Part shown: positions 8,183-19,012 of the stretch, one piece after another
Layout of the letters: every line of letters starts with the position of its first letter
Position numbering within the stretch: the stretch's first letter is position 1
Assembly (NCBI RefSeq): GCF_017315725.1
Contig: NZ_JAFLRG010000001.1
Span: 3,100,001 to 3,164,000, forward strand
Length of the DNA: 64,000 nt
Direction: 5' to 3'
Origin: Trinickia acidisoli
Lineage (GTDB): Bacteria; Pseudomonadota; Gammaproteobacteria; Burkholderiales; Burkholderiaceae
Translations under genes and position numbers: made by a program
Notes under the pieces: model-generated
What the model was told of the DNA's origin: nothing
Databases searched by the model: none
What the model saw: the letters and a program-made list of their open reading frames with translations, nothing else

Positions 8183-8746
8183 TTAGGCTTGCGGACGGGT
8201 CCTGACCTGGACGCGATGCCGACACGTCCGTATAACGACATGCCGATAGGCACCCTGCGCCTGCGGATGCTGATCGAAGACGTCGGTGACGATTTGCTCG
8301 CCCGTTTGTTCCCGCCAATCGCGCATATCGCGGCGCAGCGACAAGAAGCACATCGACGACGAAAACCGCAATTGATAGAACGACAAGAACCCGTCGCTGC
8401 CCAAACGCGAGAACGCCGTCACGTAGCCGTGATGCGGCAAATAACTTCCATCCGTTTGCTGCAACCACAACGTAACCGGCTGTGCGATCAAAGCCTGTAG
8501 ATCGATTTCCTTGCCGTTGATCGAGGCAGCTTCTACAACGAATTCGTAGTCGCTTCCCAAGCGGGGCGTGCCTTTCGCATACAGCGGCAGCAACCAATCA
8601 GCACCCAGCGGCGTATCGAGTCGAATCAAACGGCCGTTTTGTCCGCCTTCCGCATACGCGGTTCGAACAATGCGTGAGATCCCTTTGAGATCGGCCCTCT
8701 CAGACAATTTTGCGTTTTTATAGGGGGCCGATTTCAATCGAATCAT
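8183..8746 (-). pseudogene. vgrG remnant (type VI secretion spike, N-terminal fragment)
   Basis: The frame encodes about 187 residues that resemble only the N-terminus of VgrG/TssI: 'RLIRLDTPLGADWLLP', 'IDLQALIAQPVTLWLQQTDG', 'HHGYVTAFSRLGSDG', and 'IVTDVFDQHPQAQGAY' match the well-conserved gp27-like start of Burkholderia VgrG proteins. Intact family members exceed 600 residues and continue into the gp5-like OB fold and needle; here similarity stops after residue 165 and a stop follows soon after. Aromatic and structural positions also look drifted (for example 'SSSMCFLSLRR' where the family usually has a W-M-H-F-L motif). No other T6SS gene is near. I call it a truncated relic. The start ATG 8746 is a guess. 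Confidence 0.75.
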
Positions 8747-9380
8747 CGCAAGAAATGCGACATCGCGAGTGCTCGATCTCGGCAATTGCGGCTAAATCGG
8801 AACGATCTCGGCACGCGGACGCCCGCGCATGCAGGAGGGCCGCCAGATACGCAGCGGTATCGAGCGTCTGCACTAAAGCCTGCCTCGCGCTCTGCACCAT
8901 TTACGACCCGTGCCCAGTCAATTGTCGTGGCGAACTACCCTCTCCAATATTTGGCGTCAATCCTCAAATTCCTGAACGACAACTTTACGCAACATGTGCG
9001 TCCGTTGTCCCAGTACGGGCCCGCAAGGCGTTGCGGGCCGCCGCGGCTACAGGTCCCAGCATCTGAATATGGCAATTTAGAGACACCTGCTAGCAAGACT
9101 ACGATTTGCTTGGCCACAAGCATGTATTTTTGCTAAATTAGTAACCAAAGTAGCAAAACAAAGTCCGGCAAATGTAGTTTTACTTCAAACGAGGAGACAC
9201 CGCCCCACGAGCGGTCTCGAACCCGAGCATAGCGCGAATGGCCCACCAAGCCCGCGGCTAGCCCTCGAGCGTTCCGATGAATCTCCCCTGACGACGGACG
9301 GATTCCCGCTCGGGCGACGTTCTCGCCCGAGCGCTATTCGCAGTAGTGGCTTCACTTTTGACAGGGTAATGGAGGAGAAG
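8747..9380. other. Intergenic region upstream of the porin gene
   Basis: About 630 bp with no credible gene. It contains a perfect 9-bp hairpin with a GGCG loop (9018-9039) lacking a T-run, then an AT-rich segment (about 9070-9180) with an inverted repeat described separately. The latter part is the likely promoter region of the porin gene. Confidence 0.5.
9128..9158. promoter_or_regulatory. Inverted repeat in AT-rich region before the porin
   Basis: TTTTGCTA at 9128-9135 and TAGCAAAA at 9151-9158 form perfect 8-bp arms with a 15-base spacer. A further TAGCAA lies near 9090. The site is about 220 bases upstream of the porin start, in a strongly AT-rich patch, and could be an operator or promoter element. 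No known regulator is assigned. Confidence 0.4.
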
Positions 9381-10499
9381 ATGAAGAAAGTAATGCTCGC
9401 CGCGGCGCTCATGTCTGCCGGCGTCATCGCGCACGCACAAAGTAGCGTGACGCTGTACGGTCGCCTCGATGCGGGTGTCGAGTATATGACGGGCCTGCAA
9501 AACGGCACCGGCGGCTCCACCTCGCGTATCCGCGCAGAAAGCGGCGACTGGGGCACGAGCCTGTGGGGCTTGAAGGGCACGGAAGATCTGGGCGGCGGCA
9601 ACAAGGCCCTGTTCCGGTTGGAAGGCTCGTTCAATACGATGACCGGCGCGGGCCCTGGCCCCGGCGAGCTCTGGAATCGCTTTGCGACGGTCGGCTTGTC
9701 GAACCAGACCTACGGTACGTTCCTGTTGGGTCGTGAGCTGTTCATCTCGAACGGCGTGTGGGACTTCGATCCGTTCGGCCAATCGAGCTGGTCGTCGGCA
9801 TCGCTGGTGCGCGGTCGCAACTGGCCGCAATCGAGCAACAACATTTCGTGGCAATCGCCGACGTGGAACGGCTTCGACATCTACGGCCAGTACTCGCTGT
9901 CGAACGCGTCGAACTGGAACGGCAACAACTCGACGACGCAAGGGCGTGAAGACGGTCTGCAACTGACGTACACGAACGCGCTGTTCCAAGTGCGTGGCAT
10001 GTACGACGAAATCCGCAACCCGGCGGACGGCTCGCTCAACGGTCAAGCGATTTCGAGCGGCAACCCGGTGCCGAGCGGCGCATTCAACTACTCGCGCGAA
10101 TACACGGCTGGTTTGAACGTGTTCCTCGGCCAGTTCAAGCTTTCGGGCGCTTACCAAGCGATCCGCACGTCGGGTGAGCTCGGCGCGGCTACTGGCCTCG
10201 CAACGAGCCTCAACCACGAATGGGGCGGCGTCACGTGGCAAGCCACGCCGGCCGCGGCTGCCATCGCCGCTGTGTATCACGTGAACGGCAACAACGGCTC
10301 GGGCAATGCGACGATCTATTCGATCGGCGGCACGTACAACCTGTCCAAGCGCACGCTGCTCGACATCCAGATCGCCACGGTCCGCAACAGCAAGAGCGCA
10401 GACTTCAGCCTGGAAGCGAACGGTGTCGACAACGCCGACAACCCGCTGCCCGGCCACAGCCAATCGGGTGTCTACGCCGGTATTCAACACTCGTTCTAA
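9381..10499 (+). CDS. Gram-negative general porin
   Basis: A 372-residue outer-membrane porin. The signal peptide MKKVMLAAALMSAGVIAHAQ precedes the mature start 'SSVTLYGRLDAGVEY', which is the hallmark of Burkholderia/Bordetella-type trimeric porins (porin_4 family). The chain shows alternating amphipathic strands ('LFRLEGSFN', 'ATVGLSNQTYGTFLLGRE', 'WQSPTWNGFDIYGQYS') and ends with the outer-membrane assembly signal 'VYAGIQHSF' with C-terminal Phe. I start it at ATG 9381, which has GGAGG five bases upstream, not at the in-frame ATG 9369. Codons are strongly biased, as expected for a highly expressed gene. It should mediate passive diffusion of small solutes. Confidence 0.95.
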   Translation: MKKVMLAAALMSAGVIAHAQSSVTLYGRLDAGVEYMTGLQNGTGGSTSRIRAESGDWGTSLWGLKGTEDLGGGNKALFRLEGSFNTMTGAGPGPGELWNRFATVGLSNQTYGTFLLGRELFISNGVWDFDPFGQSSWSSASLVRGRNWPQSSNNISWQSPTWNGFDIYGQYSLSNASNWNGNNSTTQGREDGLQLTYTNALFQVRGMYDEIRNPADGSLNGQAISSGNPVPSGAFNYSREYTAGLNVFLGQFKLSGAYQAIRTSGELGAATGLATSLNHEWGGVTWQATPAAAAIAAVYHVNGNNGSGNATIYSIGGTYNLSKRTLLDIQIATVRNSKSADFSLEANGVDNADNPLPGHSQSGVYAGIQHSF

Positions 10500-10571
10500 G
10501 CGAACGGCGTAGTCGAAAAGAACAGACTTAACTCAGTTTCAAGTTTCACGCTGCTGCGAGAGGCGCGTATC

Positions 10572-10608
10572 GGTGCGATGTCCCGTTAGGGCGTCGCACC
10601 TTTTTTTT
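10572..10608 (+). terminator. Intrinsic terminator after the porin
   Basis: GGTGCGA (10572-10578) pairs with TCGCACC (10594-10600), extended by an inner CCC/GGG pairing, followed by eight T residues at 10601-10608. Confidence 0.9.
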
Positions 10609-10757
10609 GTTTCTACGTTCTTGTATCGACGTATATCGGCTTATGCCCGCGCCATCGGTGCGATCACGCGCATACCCGCACAAGCCAGGGCGATCACCGT
10701 CTGCGCATGCGGCGCCCGCCCCTGCTCATCGCGTCATCAAACGAGCACTACCGCTCA

Positions 10758-12903
<2,146 letters not shown>

Positions 12904-12949
12904 GGGCAGTGAGCTGCAAGCGGCCAATATGGCCGGATGACTCGGCGAA

Positions 12950-14200
12950 ATGAACGACGGGCAGAACGACGGGCGCGCGGCGACGCACATGCATCGAACC
13001 GTCCCGAAGAACACGGTCAGAAAGTTGAAACAGGAACGCATCGATTATCGCATGGGGCTTCTCGCCTCGCCGCTCGAAGTCGACGCGCGCGAGTGGAACG
13101 CGCTCGTCGCACGCCAGGCTCAACCGACGCCGTTCTTGCGTCACGAGTTCTTGAGCGCGCTGGCCAGCACGCAATGCGCGACCGAGGAGACCGGATGGGG
13201 CCCGCGCTTCGTCACGCTCGTCGATGCGCAAACGGGCGCGCTCGCGGCCGCCGCGCCGCTTTACGTGAAGAACCACTCCTACGGCGAGTACGTCTTCGAC
13301 TGGGCTTGGGCCGATGCCTATCAGCGCAACGGCCTGTCGTACTATCCGAAGCTCGTCTGCGCCGTGCCGTTTACGCCCGTGCAAGGCACACGTCTGATCG
13401 CCGTTAGCGAGGCCGCGCGGCGCCAGCTTGCCGCTACGCTCGTCGCGCTCGCGGAGCAGTCGGACGTCTCGTCGCTGCACGTGCTGTTTCCCACCGAGCT
13501 CGAAGCCGACGCGCTGGCCGGGCTCGGCATGATGCGGCGCGAAAGCATCCAGTTCCACTGGCTCAACGACGGCTATCGCGATTTCGACGATTTTTTGTCG
13601 ACACTCGAACAGAAGAAGCGGAAGAACATCCGCGCGGAGCGGCGCAAAGTGCGCGAGGCCGGCATCGCGTTTCGACGCGTGCGCGGCGAGGACGCGACCG
13701 ATGCCGATTGGCGCTTCTTCAATCGCTGCTATCGGCAAACGTACCGCGAGCACTTTTCGTCGCCGTATCTGAATCTCGACTTTTTCCGCACGATCGGCCA
13801 AACGATGCCGGAGAACCTGCTGCTCGTCATCGCCGAGCGCGAACGCCGGCCGATCGCAAGTTCGCTGCTCGTCTATCAGCGCGACGACAAGACAGGCGGT
13901 ACGCTCTACGGGCGCTACTGGGGCGCCATCGAACACGTGCCGTGCCTACACTTCGAAACGGCCTACTATCAGCCGCTCGAGTTTTGCATCGACGAAAAGC
14001 TTGCCGTCTTCGAGGGCGGCGCGCAAGGTGAGCACAAGATGGCGCGCGGCTTCATGCCGACCGTCACGCATTCGGCGCATTGGCTCGCGCACCCGGCATT
14101 CTCGGATGCCGTCGCGCGGTTTCTCGCGAACGAGGCGAACCTCATTCACGCGCATGCCGACGAGTTGCGCGAGCACGATCCGTTCAAGAAGCGCGCATAG
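12950..14200 (+). CDS. FemAB-like N-acyltransferase (DUF482/COG3146)
   Basis: A protein of up to 416 residues resembling the COG3146 group of predicted N-acyltransferases, distant relatives of FemAB peptidoglycan aminoacyltransferases with two GNAT-like folds. Recognisable parts are 'TPFLRHEFLSALASTQCAT', 'AWADAYQRNGLSYYPKL', 'DDFLSTLEQKKRKNIRAERR', 'FFNRCYRQTYREH', 'GRYWGAIEHVPCLHFE' and 'GAQGEHKMARGFMPT'. No substrate is known for the group. The start is uncertain: 12950, 12989 and 13052 are all ATG in frame and none has a strong ribosome site; the family-like part begins near 13052. It is divergent from nadE and followed by a GIY-YIG gene in the same direction. Confidence 0.85.
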   Translation: MNDGQNDGRAATHMHRTVPKNTVRKLKQERIDYRMGLLASPLEVDAREWNALVARQAQPTPFLRHEFLSALASTQCATEETGWGPRFVTLVDAQTGALAAAAPLYVKNHSYGEYVFDWAWADAYQRNGLSYYPKLVCAVPFTPVQGTRLIAVSEAARRQLAATLVALAEQSDVSSLHVLFPTELEADALAGLGMMRRESIQFHWLNDGYRDFDDFLSTLEQKKRKNIRAERRKVREAGIAFRRVRGEDATDADWRFFNRCYRQTYREHFSSPYLNLDFFRTIGQTMPENLLLVIAERERRPIASSLLVYQRDDKTGGTLYGRYWGAIEHVPCLHFETAYYQPLEFCIDEKLAVFEGGAQGEHKMARGFMPTVTHSAHWLAHPAFSDAVARFLANEANLIHAHADELREHDPFKKRA

Positions 14201-14233
14201 CGCTCAACACGAGAAAAACGAATCGATTCGACG

Positions 14234-14521
14234 ATGACTTGGTTTCTCTACCTGATCGAATGCGCCGACGGCAGCGTCTACACGGGCATCGCCACCGACG
14301 TTCAGGCGCGCTTTGCCAAGCATGCGACAGGCAAAGGCGCGCGCTACACGCGCGCGCGCAAGCCTGTGGCGCTGCTCGCCTCGTTCGAACTCGCCGATCG
14401 TTCGAGCGCGTTGCGCGCCGAATATCGCGTCAAGCAACTCCCGGCCGCCGAGAAGCGCGCACTCGCGGCCGGCACGCGCACGTTGGCGTCCGTGCTGCCC
14501 GAACCGGCCGTTACTTCTTGA
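14234..14521 (+). CDS. GIY-YIG nuclease superfamily protein (UPF0213)
   Basis: A 95-residue protein with the single GIY-YIG fold: '[19 protein letters not shown]' supplies the conserved YLIxC and YTGI(T/A) core, followed by the helix with '[20 protein letters not shown]' and a final '[11 protein letters not shown]'. Family members such as YhbQ are small stand-alone nucleases proposed to act on branched or damaged DNA. It follows the acyltransferase-like gene by 33 bases. Its end overlaps the end of the convergent ppa gene by 11 bases, so no separate terminator fits between them. Confidence 0.9.
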   Translation: MTWFLYLIECADGSVYTGIATDVQARFAKHATGKGARYTRARKPVALLASFELADRSSALRAEYRVKQLPAAEKRALAAGTRTLASVLPEPAVTS

Positions 14522-15038
14522 AGTTGGCGACGCCTTCGCTAATTTCCTTGTGCGCTGCGTCGACGCCGGCCCATCCTTCGACCTTCACCCACTTGCCCTT
14601 TTCGAGCGACTTGTATTGCTCGAAGAAGTGCTTGATTTGATCCTTGAGGTATCCGGGAACGTCGTCGATCGACTTCATGTGCGCCGTCATCGGGCACAGT
14701 TTGTCGTGCGGCACGGCGACGAGCTTCGCATCGACGCCCGATTCGTCGGTCATTTGCAGCATGCCGAGCGCGCGCGAGCGCACGACGCAGCCCGGGATCA
14801 GCGGGAACGGCGTGATGACGAGGACGTCGACGGGATCGCCGTCGCCCGACAGCGTTTGCGGGATGTAGCCGTAGTTGACCGGGTAGCGCATGCCCGTGCC
14901 GATGAAGCGGTCGACGACGAGCAGGCCCAACTCCTTGTCCGCTTCGTACTTGACCGGATCGCTTTGCGCCGGGATTTCGATGACGACGTTGAAGTCTTGC
15001 GGAAGGTCCTTGCCCGCGGGGACGTGATTGAAGCTCAT
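14511..15038 (-). CDS. ppa: Inorganic pyrophosphatase
   Basis: A 175-residue soluble family I pyrophosphatase that hydrolyses pyrophosphate to phosphate and drives biosynthetic reactions. It contains the conserved segments '[17 protein letters not shown]', '[20 protein letters not shown]' with the metal-binding aspartates in 'DGDPVDVLV', and '[20 protein letters not shown]'. The length matches bacterial hexameric enzymes. An AAGAGAA site lies close upstream of ATG 15038. It is monocistronic, divergent from the aldehyde dehydrogenase operon. Confidence 0.97.
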   Translation of the reverse strand: MSFNHVPAGKDLPQDFNVVIEIPAQSDPVKYEADKELGLLVVDRFIGTGMRYPVNYGYIPQTLSGDGDPVDVLVITPFPLIPGCVVRSRALGMLQMTDESGVDAKLVAVPHDKLCPMTAHMKSIDDVPGYLKDQIKHFFEQYKSLEKGKWVKVEGWAGVDAAHKEISEGVANFKK

Positions 15039-15257
15039 GGCGTTCTCTTGACGAAATGGAAACGGGGAAAACGTGAGGCTCGCGCGGCCGGATTCGGTTC
15101 CGGTGCATGCCCGATCGGGAAGCGCGCCGCTGCTGGCGGCGAACGTTGCGCGCCATTATAGCCGAGCGGCGCATGCCACTTTGCGCACGGATCGCGCCAT
15201 AATCGGGCCTGGTGGCGTTTCGACAGACGGTTCTGACTCAAAAATGAGGAGCCTTGG

Positions 15258-16697
15258 ATGGAAGAAGCGAAGCACTTCATCGGCGGCGGCTGGATGGCCT
15301 GCGCCGCCAACGAGTCGATCGACGTGATCGATCCGTCCGACGGCCAGCCGTTCGCGCGCATCGCGCGCGGCCATGCCGCCGACGTCGAAACGGCCGTGAC
15401 CGCGGCGCGCGCCGCCTACGAGGGCGCGTGGGGACACATGAGCGCCGCCGAGCGCGGCCGCGTTCTGTACCGGCTCTCGATGCTGATCGCCGCCTGCGGC
15501 GAGGAACTCGCCGGCCTCGAAGCACGCGACACGGGCAAGCCGCTGCGCGAGGCGCGCGCCGATGCCGCCGCGCTCGCCCGCTACTTCGAGTTCTACGCTG
15601 GTGCGTGCGACAAATTGCATGGCGAGACCCTGCCCTATCAAGCGGGCTATACGGTCATGACCGTGCGCGAGCCGCACGGCGTCACCGGTCATATCGTCCC
15701 GTGGAACTATCCGATGCAAATCTTCGGGCGCAGCGTCGGCGCCGCCCTCGCCGCGGGCAACGCCTGTGTCGTCAAGCCCTCCGAAGACGCCTGCCTGTCG
15801 CTGCTGCGCGTCGCCGCGCTGGCAGCCGAGGCCGGCTTGCCGGCGGGCGCGCTCAACGTCGTCACGGGCTACGGCGCCGAAGCGGGCGCGGCGCTCGCGC
15901 GCCATCCGGGCGTCGATCACATTTCGTTCACGGGCTCGCCGAGCGTGGGCGCGCTCGTCTCCCAGATGGCCGCCGAGCATCACGCGCCGGTCACGCTCGA
16001 ACTCGGCGGCAAATCGCCGCAAATCGTTTTCGCCGATGCGGACCTCGATGCGGCGTTGCCGACGCTCGTTTCGGCGATCGTGCAAAACGCCGGTCAGACC
16101 TGCTCGGCCGGCAGCCGCGTGCTGATCGAGCGCGCCGTCTACGCGCCGCTCGTCGAGCGCCTAGCGGCCGCGTTCGGTGCGCTGCGCGCCGGGCCGAGCG
16201 CGCGCGATCTCGACTGCGGTCCGCTCATCAACGCGAAGCAGCGGCAACGCGTGGCGCAATTCGTCGACGACGCCAAGCGCGACGGCGTGCGCCTCGCCGC
16301 GCAAGGCGAGATCGCCGCAGACGCCCCGCACAGGGGGTTCTATCAAGCGCCGACCCTGTTTGCCGACGTCCCGCCCGAGCATCGGATCGCCCAGGAAGAA
16401 ATTTTCGGGCCCGTGCTCGCGGCACTGGCTTTCGACGATGAGCCGCACGCCTTGGCGCTCGCCAACGGCACGCGCTATGGGCTCGTCGCGGGCGTCTGGA
16501 CGCGCGACGGCGCGCGCCAGTTGCGCCTCGCGCGGCGCCTGCGCGCAGGCCAAGTCTTCATCAACAACTACGGCGCCGGCGGCGGCGTGGAACTGCCGTT
16601 CGGCGGCACGGGGCGATCGGGGCACGGGCGCGAGAAAGGGTTCGAAGCGCTCTACGGCTTCACCACGCTCAAGACGATCGCAATTCGCCACGGTTAG
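15258..16697 (+). CDS. NAD(P)+-dependent aldehyde dehydrogenase
   Basis: A 479-residue enzyme that oxidises an aldehyde to its acid. Visible motifs are the cofactor-site 'GHIVPWNYPMQIF' and 'VVKPSEDA', the glycine motif 'SFTGSPSVGALV', the general base Glu in 'VTLELGGKSPQIVF', the catalytic Cys in 'NAGQTCSAGSRVLIE', and 'EEIFGPVLAAL'. Length and motifs are those of the main ALDH superfamily. A strong GAGGAG site precedes ATG 15258. It is the first gene of an ALDH-SDR-MFS operon, which suggests uptake of an organic acid or sugar acid and its oxidation through an aldehyde, but the substrate cannot be named. Confidence 0.93.
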   Translation: MEEAKHFIGGGWMACAANESIDVIDPSDGQPFARIARGHAADVETAVTAARAAYEGAWGHMSAAERGRVLYRLSMLIAACGEELAGLEARDTGKPLREARADAAALARYFEFYAGACDKLHGETLPYQAGYTVMTVREPHGVTGHIVPWNYPMQIFGRSVGAALAAGNACVVKPSEDACLSLLRVAALAAEAGLPAGALNVVTGYGAEAGAALARHPGVDHISFTGSPSVGALVSQMAAEHHAPVTLELGGKSPQIVFADADLDAALPTLVSAIVQNAGQTCSAGSRVLIERAVYAPLVERLAAAFGALRAGPSARDLDCGPLINAKQRQRVAQFVDDAKRDGVRLAAQGEIAADAPHRGFYQAPTLFADVPPEHRIAQEEIFGPVLAALAFDDEPHALALANGTRYGLVAGVWTRDGARQLRLARRLRAGQVFINNYGAGGGVELPFGGTGRSGHGREKGFEALYGFTTLKTIAIRHG

Positions 16698-16760
16698 GAC
16701 GTTCGTTTCCGTTGGTCGTGAGTTGGTCGTAAGTTGGCCGTCAGTCAGGAGGAAGACATC

Positions 16761-17519
16761 ATGCGGTTGAAGGGCAAAACGGCGGTCGTCACGGGCGCCG
16801 GCTCGGGCTTCGGCGAAGGTATCGCCAAAACGTTCGCAAGCGAAGGGGCAAACGTCGTCGTGAACGATTTGAACGGGGCCGCCGCCGAGCGCGTGGCGAG
16901 CGAGATCGCACTTGCGGGCGGGCGCGCGATCGCGGTCACCGGCGACGTCACGAAAATCGACGACTGGCATGCGCTGCGCAACGCCGCGATCGAGGATTTC
17001 GGCAGCGTGCACATCGTCGTCAACAACGCCGGCACGACGCATCGCAACAAACCCGTCATGGAAGTGACCGAAGCCGAGTTCGACCGCGTCTACGCCGTCA
17101 ACGTCAAAGGCATCTACTGGAGCGTGCAAGCGTTCGTGCCGTACTTTCGCGAGCAAGGCGGCGGTGTGTTCGTCAACATCGCCTCGACGGCCGCCGTGCG
17201 TCCGCGCCCGGGCCTCGTCTGGTACAACGGCAGCAAAGGCGCCGTCATCGTTGCGAGCCGCGCGCTCGCCGCCGAACTCGGCCCCGACCGCATCCGCGTG
17301 AACTGCGTCAATCCCGTCATCGGCGAAACGGGCCTGCTCACCGAGTTCATGGGCTGCGAGGACACCCCCGAAAACCGCCAGCGCTTCGTCGCCGGCATTC
17401 CGCTCGGCCGCTTCTCGACCCCGCAGGACGTGGCGAACGCCGCGCTCTATCTCGCCTCCGACGACGCGTCGTTCATCACCGGCGTCAGTCTCGAAGTCGA
17501 CGGCGGACGCTGCGTCTGA
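16761..17519 (+). CDS. Short-chain dehydrogenase/reductase
   Basis: A 252-residue classical SDR. It has the nucleotide motif 'VVTGAGSGFGEGIAKTF' (TGxxxGxG), 'VNNAG', the catalytic serine in 'VNIASTAAV', the YxxxK pair in 'WYNGSKGAVI', and the C-terminal 'FITGVSLEVDGGRCV'. The acidic residue after strand 2 ('VVVNDLNG') suggests NAD+ preference. ATG 16761 has AGGAGGAAG just upstream; the longer frame from 16734 is not needed. It sits between an aldehyde dehydrogenase and a carboxylate transporter, so it probably oxidises an alcohol or hydroxy group in the same catabolic route. Confidence 0.92.
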   Translation: MRLKGKTAVVTGAGSGFGEGIAKTFASEGANVVVNDLNGAAAERVASEIALAGGRAIAVTGDVTKIDDWHALRNAAIEDFGSVHIVVNNAGTTHRNKPVMEVTEAEFDRVYAVNVKGIYWSVQAFVPYFREQGGGVFVNIASTAAVRPRPGLVWYNGSKGAVIVASRALAAELGPDRIRVNCVNPVIGETGLLTEFMGCEDTPENRQRFVAGIPLGRFSTPQDVANAALYLASDDASFITGVSLEVDGGRCV

Positions 17520-17575
17520 TCGCTTACCCCCAACGCTTCACCCCACTACCACAAAACGAAGAGGAGACATCAACC

Positions 17576-18901
17576 ATGGCCAGTCCCAATCCCGTCGATC
17601 CGCTCGCGATACCCCGCGCGGGCGCGTCGTCGTCGAGCTTCGAGGAAGCCACTTATCGCAAGGTGTCGTGGCGGCTCCTGCCGCTGCTGCTGCTCTGCTA
17701 TCTCGTCGCCTACCTCGATCGCGTCAACGTCGGCTTCGCCAAGCTGCAGATGGCCTCCGCGCTGCACCTGAGCGATGCGGTCTACGGCCTCGGCGCCGGC
17801 ATCTTCTTTCTCGGCTACTTTCTGTTCGAGATTCCGAGCAACCTGATCCTGCACCGCGTCGGCGCGCGGCTATGGGTCGCGCGCATCATGGTTTCGTGGG
17901 GCGTGATCTCGATACTGACGATGTTCGTCTCGACGCCCGCGATGTTCTACGCCATGCGCTTCTTGCTGGGGCTCGCGGAAGCCGGCTTCTTTCCCGGCAT
18001 CATTCTTTATCTGACCTATTGGTATCCGGCGCATCGGCGCGGGCGCATGACGACGTGGTTCATGACGGCGGTCGCGCTCTCGGGCGTCATCGGCGGCCCC
18101 GTCTCGGGCTATATCCTCAAGACGTTCAACGGCGCGAACGGCTGGCAAGGCTGGCAGTGGCTGTTCCTGCTCGAGGGGCTGCCCTCGGTGCTCGCAGGCG
18201 TGCTCGTCTTTTTCCTGCTCGACGATCGCATTGCGAACGCGCAATGGCTCAGCTCGGAAGAAAAGCAACTGCTCGAACGCAACATTGGAGCCGAAGAGGC
18301 CGGCAAAGAAGATATGCCGCTTCGCACCGTGCTCGCGAGCGGGCGCGTGTGGCTCATGAGTGCGATTTATCTGTCGTTCGTAATGGGCCTGTATGGCGTG
18401 AGCTTCTGGCTGCCGACGATCATCAAAGCCACGGGCGTGACCGATCCGTTCACGATCGGCTTGCTGTCGGCCATTCCGTTCGCCGTGGCCGTCGTCGCGA
18501 TGCTGGTGGTCGCGCGCAGCGCGGACAAGCGTCGCGAGCGGCGCTGGCACGTTGCGCTGCCGGGGCTCGCCGGAGCAGTCGGGCTCGTGCTCTCGGTGAC
18601 GTGGGCGCACGACACGACGCTCGCAATGGCCTCGCTCACGCTCGCCACGGCCGGCATCATCACGTCGCTGCCGCTCTTTTGGAGCCTGCCGACCGCGTTC
18701 CTCGCAGGCGCAGGCGCGGCGGCCGGCATCGCCATGGTCAACTCGATCGGCAATCTCGCCGGCTTCCTGAGCCCTTACGCGGTAGGCTGGCTCAAGCAGG
18801 CGACGGGCGCGAACGATTCGGGCATGTACATGCTCGCCGGCTTCATGGTGCTCGGTGCCGTGCTTGCGCTCAGCGTGCCGGCGCGACTCGTCGATAAATA
18901 G
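17576..18901 (+). CDS. MFS transporter, anion:cation symporter (ACS) type
   Basis: A 441-residue inner-membrane protein with twelve predicted helices. The MFS signature between helices 2 and 3 ('GYFLFEIPSNLILHRVGARL') and 'YLDRVNVGFAKLQM' after helix 1 are typical of the anion:cation symporter family that imports tartrate, glucarate, phthalate and similar carboxylates. A cytoplasmic loop (about 205-250) divides the halves. It follows the SDR gene by 56 bases with a clear GAGGAGA site, so it most likely brings in the substrate of the ALDH and SDR enzymes. The substrate is not identifiable. Confidence 0.9.
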   Translation: MASPNPVDPLAIPRAGASSSSFEEATYRKVSWRLLPLLLLCYLVAYLDRVNVGFAKLQMASALHLSDAVYGLGAGIFFLGYFLFEIPSNLILHRVGARLWVARIMVSWGVISILTMFVSTPAMFYAMRFLLGLAEAGFFPGIILYLTYWYPAHRRGRMTTWFMTAVALSGVIGGPVSGYILKTFNGANGWQGWQWLFLLEGLPSVLAGVLVFFLLDDRIANAQWLSSEEKQLLERNIGAEEAGKEDMPLRTVLASGRVWLMSAIYLSFVMGLYGVSFWLPTIIKATGVTDPFTIGLLSAIPFAVAVVAMLVVARSADKRRERRWHVALPGLAGAVGLVLSVTWAHDTTLAMASLTLATAGIITSLPLFWSLPTAFLAGAGAAAGIAMVNSIGNLAGFLSPYAVGWLKQATGANDSGMYMLAGFMVLGAVLALSVPARLVDK

Positions 18902-18974
18902 CGGGGAAGCGGGAAAAGGCGCCGCCGTCCGAGAGCGCGGCGCCACGGTCGCGCCCGGGCCGCTCATCCGGGCC

Positions 18975-19010
18975 CGCTGGTCGGTCGGCTGCCCGGCCGA
19001 CCGACCAGCG
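18975..19010. terminator. Perfect 14-bp hairpin between convergent genes
   Basis: CGCTGGTCGGTCGG (18975-18988) pairs perfectly with 18997-19010, around an 8-base loop. It sits between the ends of the MFS gene and hemY. No T-run follows on either strand, so a role as a bidirectional terminator or mRNA 3'-end stabiliser is likely but not proven. Confidence 0.55.
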
Positions 19011-19012
19011 GC

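Noticed and set aside
9018..9039. Hairpin GGCCCGCAA-GGCG-TTGCGGGCC as a terminator
   Set aside because: A perfect stem but no T-run on either strand and no gene ending nearby; noted only as a structure within the intergenic region.
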